Assembly (NCBI GenBank): GCA_017615275.1
Contig: JAGAAO010000023.1
Span: 1-42,381, forward strand
From: Butyrivibrio sp.
GTDB lineage: Bacteria > Bacillota > Clostridia > Lachnospirales > Lachnospiraceae
Length of the DNA: 42,381 bases
Direction of reading: 5' to 3'
Translations under genes and position numbers: made by a program
Shown: piece after piece, positions 1-7,723 of the stretch
How the letters are laid out: the number at the start of each line of letters is the position of its first letter
Position numbering within the stretch: the stretch's first letter is position 1
The notes under the pieces: generated by a model
The model's database searches: none
Told to the model about the DNA's origin: nothing
The model's input: only the letters and a program-made list of their open reading frames with translations

Positions 1-87
1 AGAACAGTTGATAGTTACAACTCCCTTAATTATGAAAGTCTTTCCGGCTCCCTTAGCTTTGATGAGTTCGTAAAAGAGCTGGAATAG
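1..87 (+). CDS. C-terminal end of an unknown protein (truncated by window edge)
   Basis: Frame 1 is open from the first base and ends at TAG 85-87. It encodes 28 residues ending SFDEFVKELE. The tail is acidic and helical-looking, as in many real C-termini, but too short to assign to a family. The next gene starts 52 bases later on the same strand, so the two may be co-transcribed. It could be a chance open frame. Confidence 0.4.
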   Translation, partial: RTVDSYNSLNYESLSGSLSFDEFVKELE

Positions 88-139
88 ATGGGAGATATGA
101 ATATTTTGGAAATTATGGCGAAAAGGTTGAGGAATTGTT

Positions 140-1006
140 TTGGAGAGCATAAAAAAGTTTTTGATGATAATGAGAAAACGATTATTATTTACAACAATTA
201 TTGTTATATGCATGCTATGTGCATGTGCTAAAGAAGAAAAAACGGTAGCTGATGATATGAGCATAGAGGAAGGAAGTACTGCAACCACTGAAGCTGCTGC
301 TTCAGAAGAAACTTCAGAAATAGCAAATATAGCGGAAAATGATGTAGCAGTATTCCATTCGTATGATGAATTTATTGAAAAGATAAACTACTTAATAGGT
401 GTAATGGAAACATCTGATTCTGATACTTTTTTGGATGAAGCGATGCGGTACGAATGGTTTACATACCCGGTTTATTTGGACTTTACTAAAAGAACTGACC
501 AATTCGGGTATTTACAAGTTGATATTGATGGAGACGGAGTAGACGAATTTCTTTTGGGGGATATCGGTTCAGAAGATGGTTCATATGATATTGAAAGTAT
601 GTATACCCTTAAAGATGGTATAGTATATGTGGTTTTCGAAGAAAGCGAAAGGAATTTTTATAAAATATATGAAGAGGGTATTATAGAACATAATTTTGCT
701 TATCCAAATTCGTTATATGGCGTTGAATATTTTAAATACACAGCAGGAAAACAGGAATTTATTGAAGGAATTTATAATGGAATCATCCGTTCTCCGGATG
801 ATGAGTATCAGATCAATTACTGGTATTCTGATAGGTTACCTTGGAGCTATGAAGGCAGCTGGGATGATGAGCGGTATTCTGATAGCGCATCGCAGGAACG
901 TGTATTGACAGAGGAAGAGTATCATGAGATGTGGGATGAGCTTGAAAATAGATATTGTAAACAAGAGATGCAGCTAAAACTTCATCTTTTTAAGGAAGGA
1001 CAGTAA
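140..1006 (+). CDS. Lipoprotein of unknown function with a DxDGDG calcium-type loop
   Basis: The 288-residue product has a basic N-terminus, a hydrophobic stretch (about residues 15-28) and a lipobox LCAC with the lipidated cysteine at C29, so it should be anchored outside the membrane. An acidic Ser/Thr/Ala/Glu linker (about 31-65) follows, then a folded domain. Residues 128-140 (DIDGDGVDEFLLG) resemble the Ca-binding loops of VCBS/FG-GAP or EF-hand-like repeats. The start is TTG at 140, chosen because GAGGA lies at 129-133; the in-frame ATG at 161 has no ribosome binding site. The function is not recognised. The neighbouring genes give no pathway, only two further lipoproteins with similar linkers. 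Confidence 0.75.
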   Translation: MESIKKFLMIMRKRLLFTTIIVICMLCACAKEEKTVADDMSIEEGSTATTEAAASEETSEIANIAENDVAVFHSYDEFIEKINYLIGVMETSDSDTFLDEAMRYEWFTYPVYLDFTKRTDQFGYLQVDIDGDGVDEFLLGDIGSEDGSYDIESMYTLKDGIVYVVFEESERNFYKIYEEGIIEHNFAYPNSLYGVEYFKYTAGKQEFIEGIYNGIIRSPDDEYQINYWYSDRLPWSYEGSWDDERYSDSASQERVLTEEEYHEMWDELENRYCKQEMQLKLHLFKEGQ

Positions 1007-1120
1007 AAGAATTGTTGAAAACATAATAATGCAGTAAATAGGCAGCCTTTTGGTCTGAGCAGGGAATAAAAATACATAAAAAGAAAATCGAAATATGTGA
1101 ATTCTTTGTGATACATAAAG

Positions 1121-1147
1121 CCCCTGCCTAAATTTGATAGGCAGGGG
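1121..1147. terminator. Hairpin between convergent genes
   Basis: Inverted repeat CCCCTGCCT (1121-1129) / AGGCAGGGG (1139-1147) with a 9-base loop, between the ends of the + lipoprotein gene (1006) and the - lipoprotein gene (1174). The minus-strand tail (CTTTATGTATC) is moderately U-rich and the plus tail is poor, so it probably serves mainly the minus-strand gene. Confidence 0.6.
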
Positions 1148-1173
1148 TTGCAAAAATTTATGAATGATATAAA

Positions 1174-1911
1174 TTACAGATCGGGACTGTAAAAGTTATC
1201 AATATTCTGTTCGGGAAGTTTGACGGTTTCGCCTCCTTCATCTTTGTACTGAGTAATATTCAGGTTGTTGGCAGATACATAGTTTGAAATAATCTGGGCG
1301 CGGATCTTATTTCTGCCTGCAGAATCAGCTGAGATCTTACTATACTGATCATAATATTTTCCGAATACAGTTTTGGCGCTTTCGGTATCACCTTCAGTTA
1401 CAACATCCATGCCGGTCACATTATAATCCTGATCCAAATGCAAAATTCCGGGGTGTGCTTTAGCGGATACGCATACTAAAGTATCACCTTCCAATTTATA
1501 ATGGTAAACCCAGAAATCACCATAGAAGGAGTCGCTTTCGGATTTGATTTCATTTATGTAAGGGATGCATACATCTGCGGATGTATAATCCGATGAATAC
1601 TGATCGACAATGTATTTGTATATCTGCGCGTAGTATAATTCCGGACCGGGATATTCATAAGCCGGAAGTGATGCACTGCCGGTATTCTTTGTAGCAGAGT
1701 CGCCCTCGGTTGCATCTACATCGATTGCCTTTTCAGGTTCTTCAGTTTCCTCTTCGGGTTCCTGAGTTGTTGGTTCAGTACTTGTTGTGTCGTCTGTTTC
1801 GGCTGTTATCTCGATATCTTCATTGTCTGTATCAGTAGGCAAGCTGCATGCTGTCATAAGCATAGCTGCAGTTACGATTGTTCCTGTAAGTTTTAAAAAT
1901 CTTTTTTTCAT
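1174..1911 (-). CDS. Lipoprotein of unknown function, acidic linker
   Basis: The 245-residue product has signal peptide MKKRFLKLTGTIVTAAMLMT and a lipobox ending at C22 (MTAC), so it is an exported, membrane-anchored lipoprotein. Residues about 26-80 are an almost purely acidic/Thr/Ser/Pro linker. The C-terminal part (about 85-245) is a Tyr-rich globular domain that matches nothing I recognise. The start ATG at 1911 is preceded by AAGGA. It is transcribed divergently from the LysR-type regulator at 2071, across 159 bases, the usual arrangement for a regulator and its target. That link is inference only. The lipoprotein at 3171 has a similar N-terminal architecture. Confidence 0.75.
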   Translation of the reverse strand: MKKRFLKLTGTIVTAAMLMTACSLPTDTDNEDIEITAETDDTTSTEPTTQEPEEETEEPEKAIDVDATEGDSATKNTGSASLPAYEYPGPELYYAQIYKYIVDQYSSDYTSADVCIPYINEIKSESDSFYGDFWVYHYKLEGDTLVCVSAKAHPGILHLDQDYNVTGMDVVTEGDTESAKTVFGKYYDQYSKISADSAGRNKIRAQIISNYVSANNLNITQYKDEGGETVKLPEQNIDNFYSPDL

Positions 1912-2010
1912 AGTTCATAATTCCTTTATTTGGTAAAAATATTTACTATATAGTACCACCAACTTCTCAAATTCTGCTTTATTCTATCGGATATGTATAA
2001 AAAATATACG

Positions 2011-2040
2011 TTCACGGACAGATATTATTTGTGTTATCAT
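2011..2040 (+). promoter_or_regulatory. Putative promoter of the LysR-type gene
   Basis: An extended -10 (TGT then TATCAT, 2032-2040) lies 18 bases after a weak -35 (TTCACG, 2011-2016). The inferred start of transcription is about 2047, giving a short leader to the ATG at 2071. It lies in the divergent intergenic region where an autoregulating LysR protein would bind. Confidence 0.4.
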
Positions 2041-2070
2041 GTATAAAAATGTAATCGGAGATTTTTATAT

Positions 2071-2973
2071 ATGACAATATTACAGTTAAAATATGTTATT
2101 GCGATAGATGAAGAATGTTCGATGAGAAAGGCGGCTGACAGGCTTTATGTGTCGCAGCCGGGCTTATCAAGTGCGGTAAGAGATCTCGAGAACGAGCTCG
2201 GAATACAGATTTTCCAAAGAGTCCATAACGGCGTAGTTACAACCGTTGCGGGTGGTGCTTTTATTGCGTATGCAAGGAGCGCGGTGGAGCAATTTGAGAA
2301 GATCGAGGATAAGTATATTAATTCAAAAACCGACAAGCCTACATTCTCAGTTTCCATGCAGCATTATACTGTGGCGGTAAATGCGTTTATAGAGACGGTA
2401 AAAGAGTACAATCTTGAGGAGTATCAGTTTTCTATCAGAGAGACTCAGACAAGTGAAGTAATAGACGATCTCAAGAGCCTTAGAAGTGAGGTCGGCGTTA
2501 TCGCGCTTAGCGAATTTAACAGAAATATGTTTAAAAAGATATTTGCGGACGCATCTCTTGAATTCCACGAGTTGTTTACGAGAGAGACATACGTATATCT
2601 GAAAAAAGATCATCCATTGGCAGACAGGGATGAGATATCCCTTGAGGAGCTTCAGGACTATCCCTGCATGGTATTCGACCAGGGTGACAACACTTCGTTC
2701 TATTACAGAGAAGAGGCGCTTGCTACCTATGATTACAAGAAAGTCATAAGTACCAACGAAAGAGCTACTTCCGTTGAGCTTATGCTCGGACTTAACGGCT
2801 ACGCTGTAGGCGCTGCTATGCTTGGAGAAGGACTCAGTACTTCCGATATTCATGCAGTCAAGCTCAAAGAGGAAGAAACGCTTACCCTCGGATATATCGT
2901 GCGCAAGGGCGGCGAGCTCAGCGACATGGCACAGACATTTATTGAAAAGCTTGAAAGGTATGACGAAGAGTAA
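2071..2973 (+). CDS. LysR-family transcriptional regulator
   Basis: At 300 residues this is the usual length for the family. The N-terminal winged helix-turn-helix (about residues 1-60) carries the diagnostic LysR pattern: AADRLYVSQPGLSSAVRDLE (21-40) followed by ELGIQIFQR. The C-terminal two-lobed effector domain (about 90-295) has the usual segments VGVIALSE, YVYLKKDHPLA and DYPCMVFDQ. The ATG at 2071 has CGGAG upstream. It acts in the cytoplasm as a tetrameric DNA-binding regulator responding to an unknown small molecule. The divergent lipoprotein gene at 1174-1911 is the most likely local target. The effector cannot be deduced. Confidence 0.92.
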   Translation: MTILQLKYVIAIDEECSMRKAADRLYVSQPGLSSAVRDLENELGIQIFQRVHNGVVTTVAGGAFIAYARSAVEQFEKIEDKYINSKTDKPTFSVSMQHYTVAVNAFIETVKEYNLEEYQFSIRETQTSEVIDDLKSLRSEVGVIALSEFNRNMFKKIFADASLEFHELFTRETYVYLKKDHPLADRDEISLEELQDYPCMVFDQGDNTSFYYREEALATYDYKKVISTNERATSVELMLGLNGYAVGAAMLGEGLSTSDIHAVKLKEEETLTLGYIVRKGGELSDMAQTFIEKLERYDEE

Positions 2974-2980
2974 CGCAAGA

Positions 2981-3020
2981 GGGCTGAAAGAATGAAGATT
3001 ATTCTTTCAGCCCCTTTAAA
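2981..3020 (+). terminator. Hairpin after the LysR-type gene
   Basis: A 13-bp perfect stem: left arm 2981-2993 (GGGCTGAAAGAAT), right arm 3001-3013, loop of 7 bases. It is followed by CCTTTAAA, a short U-tract. It lies 8 bases after the stop codon at 2973. Confidence 0.7.
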
Positions 3021-3104
3021 TAAAAATCAGTATTCACTTGAGTAGATCCTCCATCATCTCATCTACATCAGTATATAATGTGATTATTTAATTGTAACCA
3101 ATAT

Positions 3105-3133
3105 TTGACAAGGATATAGTGATGTGCTATAAC
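3105..3133 (+). promoter_or_regulatory. Strong sigma-A-type promoter for the lipoprotein at 3171
   Basis: A consensus -35 TTGACA (3105-3110), 17-base spacer, and -10 TATAAC (3128-3133) with an extended TG motif (3125-3126). Transcription should start near 3140, leaving a leader of about 30 bases containing the GGGAGG ribosome binding site. Confidence 0.8.
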
Positions 3134-3170
3134 TGTATTAACATCGTTGGTACACCAAAAGGGAGGAATT

Positions 3171-3749
3171 ATGAAAAAAAGATTTTTAACAGTACTTATT
3201 ACAGCTTGCACACTTGCTATGACTGCAGGTTGCTCCGCAATAGGAAATGAAGAAGAGATTACTATTGATATGAATGAAGATACAGAACCGGAAGTCGAAG
3301 CGACTACAGATGATGAGTCTTCTGAGGATCAGGCTGAGGCTACACAGGAGACTTCTGCTTCAGGCACAGCCACAGCTACAGCTGAAGATATTACTTCTAT
3401 GGACGGAGACTGGTATGGAATTCTGCATGCTTCCGCAAAAGAAGAGAGAGGACAGCCGGATGATTTCGGTGGAATTAAGTGCATAGTTTACGATATATCC
3501 TTTGAAGGAGATACACTTAAAGTCAGCGGACTTCTCGAAAATGAAAAGCTTGGAGCATACAGCGACGCAGTACATGAACTTAAACTTACTGATTCTACAG
3601 AATTCCAGTACAGAGGTGGAGTAGACGGACCGGAACCTATGGAAAGAAGTAAGTTTGAGAGCGAGATCAAAGAAATGCTCGATTCAGAACTTGGCTTTAA
3701 TATAGAGATCGAAAACGGTGCAGTAAAGTCTGTTGCTTTCTGCAGCTAA
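3171..3749 (+). CDS. Lipoprotein of unknown function, acidic linker
   Basis: The 192-residue product has a lipoprotein signal peptide (MKKRFLTVLITACTLAMTAG) with lipidated C21. An acidic Asp/Glu/Thr/Ser/Ala linker (about 25-75) precedes a globular C-terminal domain beginning around DITSMDGDWYGILHAS, which reads like a small beta-rich domain. The frame stays open to a TTG at 3147, but GGGAGG at 3159-3164 fixes the start at ATG 3171. A near-consensus promoter lies directly upstream, so it is probably a well-expressed single gene. The function is unknown. Its architecture resembles the lipoprotein at 1174-1911. Confidence 0.8.
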   Translation: MKKRFLTVLITACTLAMTAGCSAIGNEEEITIDMNEDTEPEVEATTDDESSEDQAEATQETSASGTATATAEDITSMDGDWYGILHASAKEERGQPDDFGGIKCIVYDISFEGDTLKVSGLLENEKLGAYSDAVHELKLTDSTEFQYRGGVDGPEPMERSKFESEIKEMLDSELGFNIEIENGAVKSVAFCS

Positions 3750-3794
3750 TATACAGATTATCCTAAAATGAATATTTAAACATATATAGAGCGT

Positions 3795-3873
3795 GGCTGT
3801 CGAATTAAGAATTCTTCATGCCACGCTGTTTGTTTACACAGGCGCAGGGGCACTGGGAATTAATTCGACAGCC
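3795..3873. repeat. Short palindromic element A (MITE-like, related to element B at 41970)
   Basis: Perfect 14-bp terminal inverted repeats GGCTGTCGAATTAA (3795-3808) and its complement (3860-3873) enclose about 51 bases. The inner segment 3812-3842 matches 41981-42011 at 25 of 31 positions, and both elements begin with GCTGTCG near their left end. It sits between two convergent genes (stops at 3749 and 3881). It reads as a short or internally deleted member of the same repeat family, and may also act as a bidirectional hairpin terminator. Confidence 0.65.
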
Positions 3874-3880
3874 CCGTTGA

Positions 3881-5881
3881 TCAGTCTTTAAAGAACTGAA
3901 TATCGTCGTTGAGCTTATCTGCGATCTTCTTAAGGTTGGATGCAGATCCGGCAAGAGTTGTAACGGTAGCTGAAAGTTCTTCCATTGATGCACCCGTTTC
4001 TTCTGATGAAGCTGCATTCTGCTCTGATATCGCAGAGAGTGAAGTCATGGAATCCGATACCATATCCTTTGAGGATACGCAGGTTTCTGCGCCTGTAGAG
4101 ATACTCTTTACGCCGGAAACGGTTTCTCTGATATCTGCGAGCATTCCGTTTACGGAAACGAGAGTTTCACCGAGTGCATCCTGCTGGTCGAGATTTCCTT
4201 TTCTTACTTCATCCGAAGCGTTAACGGCTGCCTTACTCTGCTCGAGAAGGACATCCATTTCTTTTCTGATCTCATCAGCCATTTTCTTGGAGTCATCGGC
4301 AAGCTTTCCAATCTCTTCGGCAACTACCGCAAAACCTTTACCTGCTTCACCGGCTCTTGCAGCCTCGATGGAAGCGTTGAGTGAAAGAAGATTGGTCTGT
4401 GTTGCTATGGAAGCAATGCCTTCTACTTTATCATTTATACTTGAAACAGCATCTTGTGTTGAGGAAATAGTCTTAGAAATGTCATCTATCTTGGAGGTCA
4501 TGTTTGTGCTTGATTCCTGCAAAGCTGAAAGCGATTCCGAAGAAGCTTCAGAAGCGTCTTTCATTCTAGCTGCAAGAGATTCAAGACTTCCTGTTGAATT
4601 CTGAACTTCCGAAACGGCGTTACCGATATGAACAACGTTTTTGGAAGCTTTCTGAATCTCGCTTGCCTGCTGAGCGGCACCTGATGCGATTTCCTGAACC
4701 GCATTCGATACGTCATCCGCAGTCTGTGAGATCTGATTTGCCATGTCGGAAAGTTCATCCGATGATTCTCCGACTGTGAAAGCAGACTGCTTTATGTTGG
4801 TAACAATATCGCTGAGTTTTTCTATAACTGAGTTGGTGTTATAGATCATTTCTCCGAATTCGTCTTTTCTGTTCTTGAATTTCTCTATCTTATGGAAACG
4901 ACCCGTAGCAAGTTCCGAAAGGGCAGCGTTTACTTCAGATATGGGATTTGAAAAAGAAATCGCCATCTGAACTGATATTATTGCTGAAATGATGATCATT
5001 ATGATACCTATAGCAATAACGATCAGTGCCGAAGATCTTGCCTGAGCTGTGATCGCTGCAAGTGATTTCTCTGCGCATACCGTGTATCCCGAAAGGGGAG
5101 ATTTTACGTATGCAATAACGTTTCTGTTCTCGTGGTAAGCACCTTGTTCATCGGCTGAGAGCATAAATGTTTTTCCGCTTGCGTCTTCTTCGGTGTCTGA
5201 GGTGATTTCGTATTGTGAGTGAGCTGCAACATTTCCTACTCTGTCAACGATGTAAGCATTCTCGGCTTCTTCTGCAAGGAAATTGTGGAAAGCTGTCATG
5301 TCGTAGTTTCTTTGAACGATACCTATTATGTCGCCTTTTTTACTGTAGATGGGGCATGACATTGTCATCTGACGAATTCCGGTAGAATCGGAAGTAAATA
5401 CATCAGAAGCATATACTTCGCCTGCCATTGCGCGGGTAAAGAATTCGTGCTGTGAAACATCAACAACTTTTCCACTGTTCCTAAGCACCTGCATTCCGTC
5501 AGCACCTGTGAGGACTGTGATGTTTCCGTCATCAAACATCGTATCGATGTAAGTGAGGAAATCGGAAGCCTCTCCCGCGAACTTTGTGTTCGACTGTTTT
5601 TCCATAAAGTTGATGGTGGACGGTGAAGTAGCAACCGACTGGATGATCTTCAAGTTGTTGTCTACGATGGCTTCAAATTTGGCAGCAATGAAGTAGTTTT
5701 CCCAGTTGAGCGCTGCCTCTGCATCTGCAACAGCTTTGTTGGTAGAAGTAACAAAGCTGACTGTACTCGCGATAATCATCGGTATCGCGGTGACAAGAAG
5801 CATCACCGAGATGAGCTTTGCTTTGGTACTGTTCAGGGCGCCAATCTTTTTTTGCCCTGAGGCTTGGTTCTTTGTTGACAT
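3881..5881 (-). CDS. Methyl-accepting chemotaxis protein (dCache-type sensor)
   Basis: A 666-residue membrane chemoreceptor. TM1 is about residues 22-45, the extracellular Cache-like ligand domain about 46-280, TM2 about 285-307, HAMP about 308-360 and the coiled-coil signalling domain about 380-666. The highly conserved hairpin tip that contacts CheA/CheW is visible: [20 protein letters not shown] followed by [10 protein letters not shown]. The protein ends DDIQFFKD and has no CheR-tethering pentapeptide. The start at 5881 is chosen because the GGAGGGA ribosome binding site overlaps an in-frame ATG at 5893. The ligand is unknown. No other chemotaxis gene is adjacent; with the flagellin at 27772 it indicates a motile cell. 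Confidence 0.95.
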   Translation of the reverse strand: MSTKNQASGQKKIGALNSTKAKLISVMLLVTAIPMIIASTVSFVTSTNKAVADAEAALNWENYFIAAKFEAIVDNNLKIIQSVATSPSTINFMEKQSNTKFAGEASDFLTYIDTMFDDGNITVLTGADGMQVLRNSGKVVDVSQHEFFTRAMAGEVYASDVFTSDSTGIRQMTMSCPIYSKKGDIIGIVQRNYDMTAFHNFLAEEAENAYIVDRVGNVAAHSQYEITSDTEEDASGKTFMLSADEQGAYHENRNVIAYVKSPLSGYTVCAEKSLAAITAQARSSALIVIAIGIIMIIISAIISVQMAISFSNPISEVNAALSELATGRFHKIEKFKNRKDEFGEMIYNTNSVIEKLSDIVTNIKQSAFTVGESSDELSDMANQISQTADDVSNAVQEIASGAAQQASEIQKASKNVVHIGNAVSEVQNSTGSLESLAARMKDASEASSESLSALQESSTNMTSKIDDISKTISSTQDAVSSINDKVEGIASIATQTNLLSLNASIEAARAGEAGKGFAVVAEEIGKLADDSKKMADEIRKEMDVLLEQSKAAVNASDEVRKGNLDQQDALGETLVSVNGMLADIRETVSGVKSISTGAETCVSSKDMVSDSMTSLSAISEQNAASSEETGASMEELSATVTTLAGSASNLKKIADKLNDDIQFFKD

Positions 5882-5910
5882 AGTTCCCTCCATAAAAAAG
5901 TGTATTTAAA

Positions 5911-5928
5911 CAATCGTTTTTGCGATTG
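5911..5928. repeat. Small inverted repeat upstream of the chemoreceptor
   Basis: CAATCG (5911-5916) / CGATTG (5923-5928) with a 6-base T-rich loop, 30 bases upstream of the chemoreceptor start on the minus strand, in its 5' leader or promoter region. It may be a regulator site or a leader hairpin. I saw no convincing sigma-28 promoter here. Confidence 0.35.
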
Positions 5929-6063
5929 TAAATAGCGAGCGATACGGATAATTATACATAAGAGCATAATTATTGCTACGCTATTTGGGTAAAAATAATA
6001 AAAATTTAATGATTTACTTCAAGATTTGCAAGAGATATTTTTGTGGAAATTAGTATTTATCTG

Positions 6064-6072
6064 TGGTATAAT
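6064..6072 (+). promoter_or_regulatory. Extended -10 promoter of the trigger factor gene
   Basis: TG at 6064-6065, one base, then a perfect TATAAT at 6067-6072. A weak -35 (TGGAAA, 6044-6049) lies 17 bases upstream. The leader would be about 85 bases long before the ATG at 6166. Confidence 0.7.
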
Positions 6073-6165
6073 CTGTAAGCGATTGTGCCTTATAGATGGG
6101 CAAAAGGGCTTGAAACTGTGTTTTTCGGCTCTTTATATAAATACTTTTAGGAGGAATTACATAAA

Positions 6166-7620
6166 ATGAGCGTAACAGTTGAGAAGCTTGAAAAGAGCAT
6201 GGCTAAGCTTAAGATTGAAGTATCTGCCGACTTGCTCGAGAAGGCTATTCAGAAAGCCTATGAGAAAAACAAGAACAAGATTCAGTTACCCGGTTTCCGT
6301 AAGGGTAAGGCTCCTCGTAAGTTGATTGAACAGATGTACGGTAAGGGAGTATTCTATGAGGATGCAGCAAATGAGCTCATCGAGTCTGAGTATCCCAAGG
6401 CTGTAGAGGAGTGTGGAGAGAACGTCGTATCTTCTCCCAAGATCGATGTAGAGCAGCTTGAGGCAGGTAAGGATTTCATCTTTACAGCAGAAGTGGCTCT
6501 TAAGCCTCCGGTTAAGCTTGGTAAATATAAGGGTGTTGAAGTTGAGAAGATGGATATCGACGTTACAGACGCTGACGTTGATGCTGAGATCGACAAGCAG
6601 AGAAACACCAATGCAAGAACTGTTGAAGTAACAGACAGAGCTGTACAGAACAACGATATCGTTACTCTTGATTTCGAGGGATTTGTTGACGGTGTTGCTT
6701 TCCAGGGCGGTAAGGGAACAGATTATCCTCTTACTATCGGTTCAGGTGCATTCATTCCCGGTTTCGAAGAGCAGCTTATCGGATTTGAGATCGGTAAAGA
6801 AGGCGATGTAAACGTTAAGTTCCCTGAAGAGTATCAGGCAGCAGAGCTTGCAGGCAAAGATGCTACTTTCAAGTGCACAGTAAAGGCTATTAAGGCTAAA
6901 GAACTTCCTGAGCTCAACGATGAGTTCGCAAGCGATGTATCTGAGTTCGATACACTTGCTGAGTACAAGGAAGATGTTAAGAATAAGCTCGTTGAGAGAA
7001 AGACAAACGAAGAGAAGGCTAAGAGAGAGGATGCTGTAGTTAAGGCAGTTATCGAAGATTCCGATATGGAACTTCCTGAGGCTATGATCGAGACACAGCA
7101 GAGACAGATCGTTAATGATTTCGCTCAGAGACTTCAGATGCAGGGCATGAACATGGATCAGTATCTTCAGTACACAGGTAACACTGTTGACAAGATGCTT
7201 GAGCAGGTTAAGCCTCAGGCTATCGAGAGAATCAAGTCAAGACTTGTTCTCGAGGCTGTAGCTGAGAAGGAAAAGATCACTGTATCAGACGAAGAGTTCG
7301 AGAAGGAACTTGAGAAGATGGCTGAGCAGTACAAGATGGATATTGCTAAGCTTAAAGAGCTTATGTCAGATGCAGAGAAGAAGGTCATGAGAAGTGATCT
7401 TGAAGTTCAGAAGGCCGCTGAGTTCCTTGTAGAGAATGTAAAGGAAGGCGCTGCTAAGAAGGCAACAAAGAAGACTGCTACCAAGACAACAAAGAAGGCA
7501 GCAGAAGATAAGGAAGAGAAGCCTAAGAAGACAGCTGCTAAGAAGACAACAAAGAAGGCTGCTGAAGACAAGGAAGAGAAGCCTAAGAAGACAACAAGAA
7601 AAAAGAAGACTGAGGAATAA
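6166..7620 (+). CDS. tig: Trigger factor (ribosome-associated chaperone) with a repetitive Lys-rich tail
   Basis: A 484-residue cytosolic chaperone that binds ribosomal protein L23 at the exit tunnel and shields nascent chains. The N-terminal ribosome-binding domain carries the signature PGFRKGKAPRKL (about 42-53). An FKBP-like peptidyl-prolyl isomerase domain follows (about 155-247, including TIGSGAFIPGFEEQLIG), then the helical arm domain to about residue 425. The start has AGGAGG at 6151-6156. The last 59 residues are unusual: a Lys/Ala/Thr/Glu tail holding two copies of a 20-residue unit (KKAAEDKEEKPKK core), beyond the normal C-terminus of the family. In Firmicutes tig usually lies next to clpP/clpX; here 5 kb separates them. 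Confidence 0.97.
   Translation: MSVTVEKLEKSMAKLKIEVSADLLEKAIQKAYEKNKNKIQLPGFRKGKAPRKLIEQMYGKGVFYEDAANELIESEYPKAVEECGENVVSSPKIDVEQLEAGKDFIFTAEVALKPPVKLGKYKGVEVEKMDIDVTDADVDAEIDKQRNTNARTVEVTDRAVQNNDIVTLDFEGFVDGVAFQGGKGTDYPLTIGSGAFIPGFEEQLIGFEIGKEGDVNVKFPEEYQAAELAGKDATFKCTVKAIKAKELPELNDEFASDVSEFDTLAEYKEDVKNKLVERKTNEEKAKREDAVVKAVIEDSDMELPEAMIETQQRQIVNDFAQRLQMQGMNMDQYLQYTGNTVDKMLEQVKPQAIERIKSRLVLEAVAEKEKITVSDEEFEKELEKMAEQYKMDIAKLKELMSDAEKKVMRSDLEVQKAAEFLVENVKEGAAKKATKKTATKTTKKAAEDKEEKPKKTAAKKTTKKAAEDKEEKPKKTTRKKKTEE
7483..7600 (+). repeat. 60-bp tandem repeat encoding the trigger factor tail
   Basis: Two in-frame copies with exactly 60-base period (7483-7540 and 7543-7600) that differ only at a few mostly synonymous positions over the shared core (AAGACAACAAAGAAGGC then the EDKEEKPKK codons). 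This points to recent duplication or selection on the repeated peptide. Confidence 0.8.
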
Positions 7621-7651
7621 TTTGCTTTTTCCTGAGTATTAAAGATTTTTT

Positions 7652-7694
7652 ATGGCACTTATTATTTTGTAATAAACGAAACAATAAGTGCCAT
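7652..7694 (+). terminator. Inverted repeat after trigger factor
   Basis: ATGGCACTTATT (7652-7663) pairs with AATAAGTGCCAT (7683-7694) around a 19-base loop, 31 bases after the tig stop. The U-tract is poor (TCGTTT), so termination may be partial. The large loop would also suit a transcript-end or attenuator hairpin. Confidence 0.5.
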
Positions 7695-7723
7695 TCGTTT
7701 ATAAAAAAGTGAGGAGAGCGGAC

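Noticed and set aside
88-231. Small frame starting ATG 88 just after the first stop
   Set aside because: It overlaps the lipoprotein signal peptide region in another frame, has no good ribosome binding site and no family-like sequence.
3909-4604. 231-residue frame on the plus strand opposite the chemoreceptor gene
   Set aside because: The composition is that of an antisense shadow (Ser/Ala/Leu-rich), there is no start signal, and the chemoreceptor on the other strand is unambiguous.
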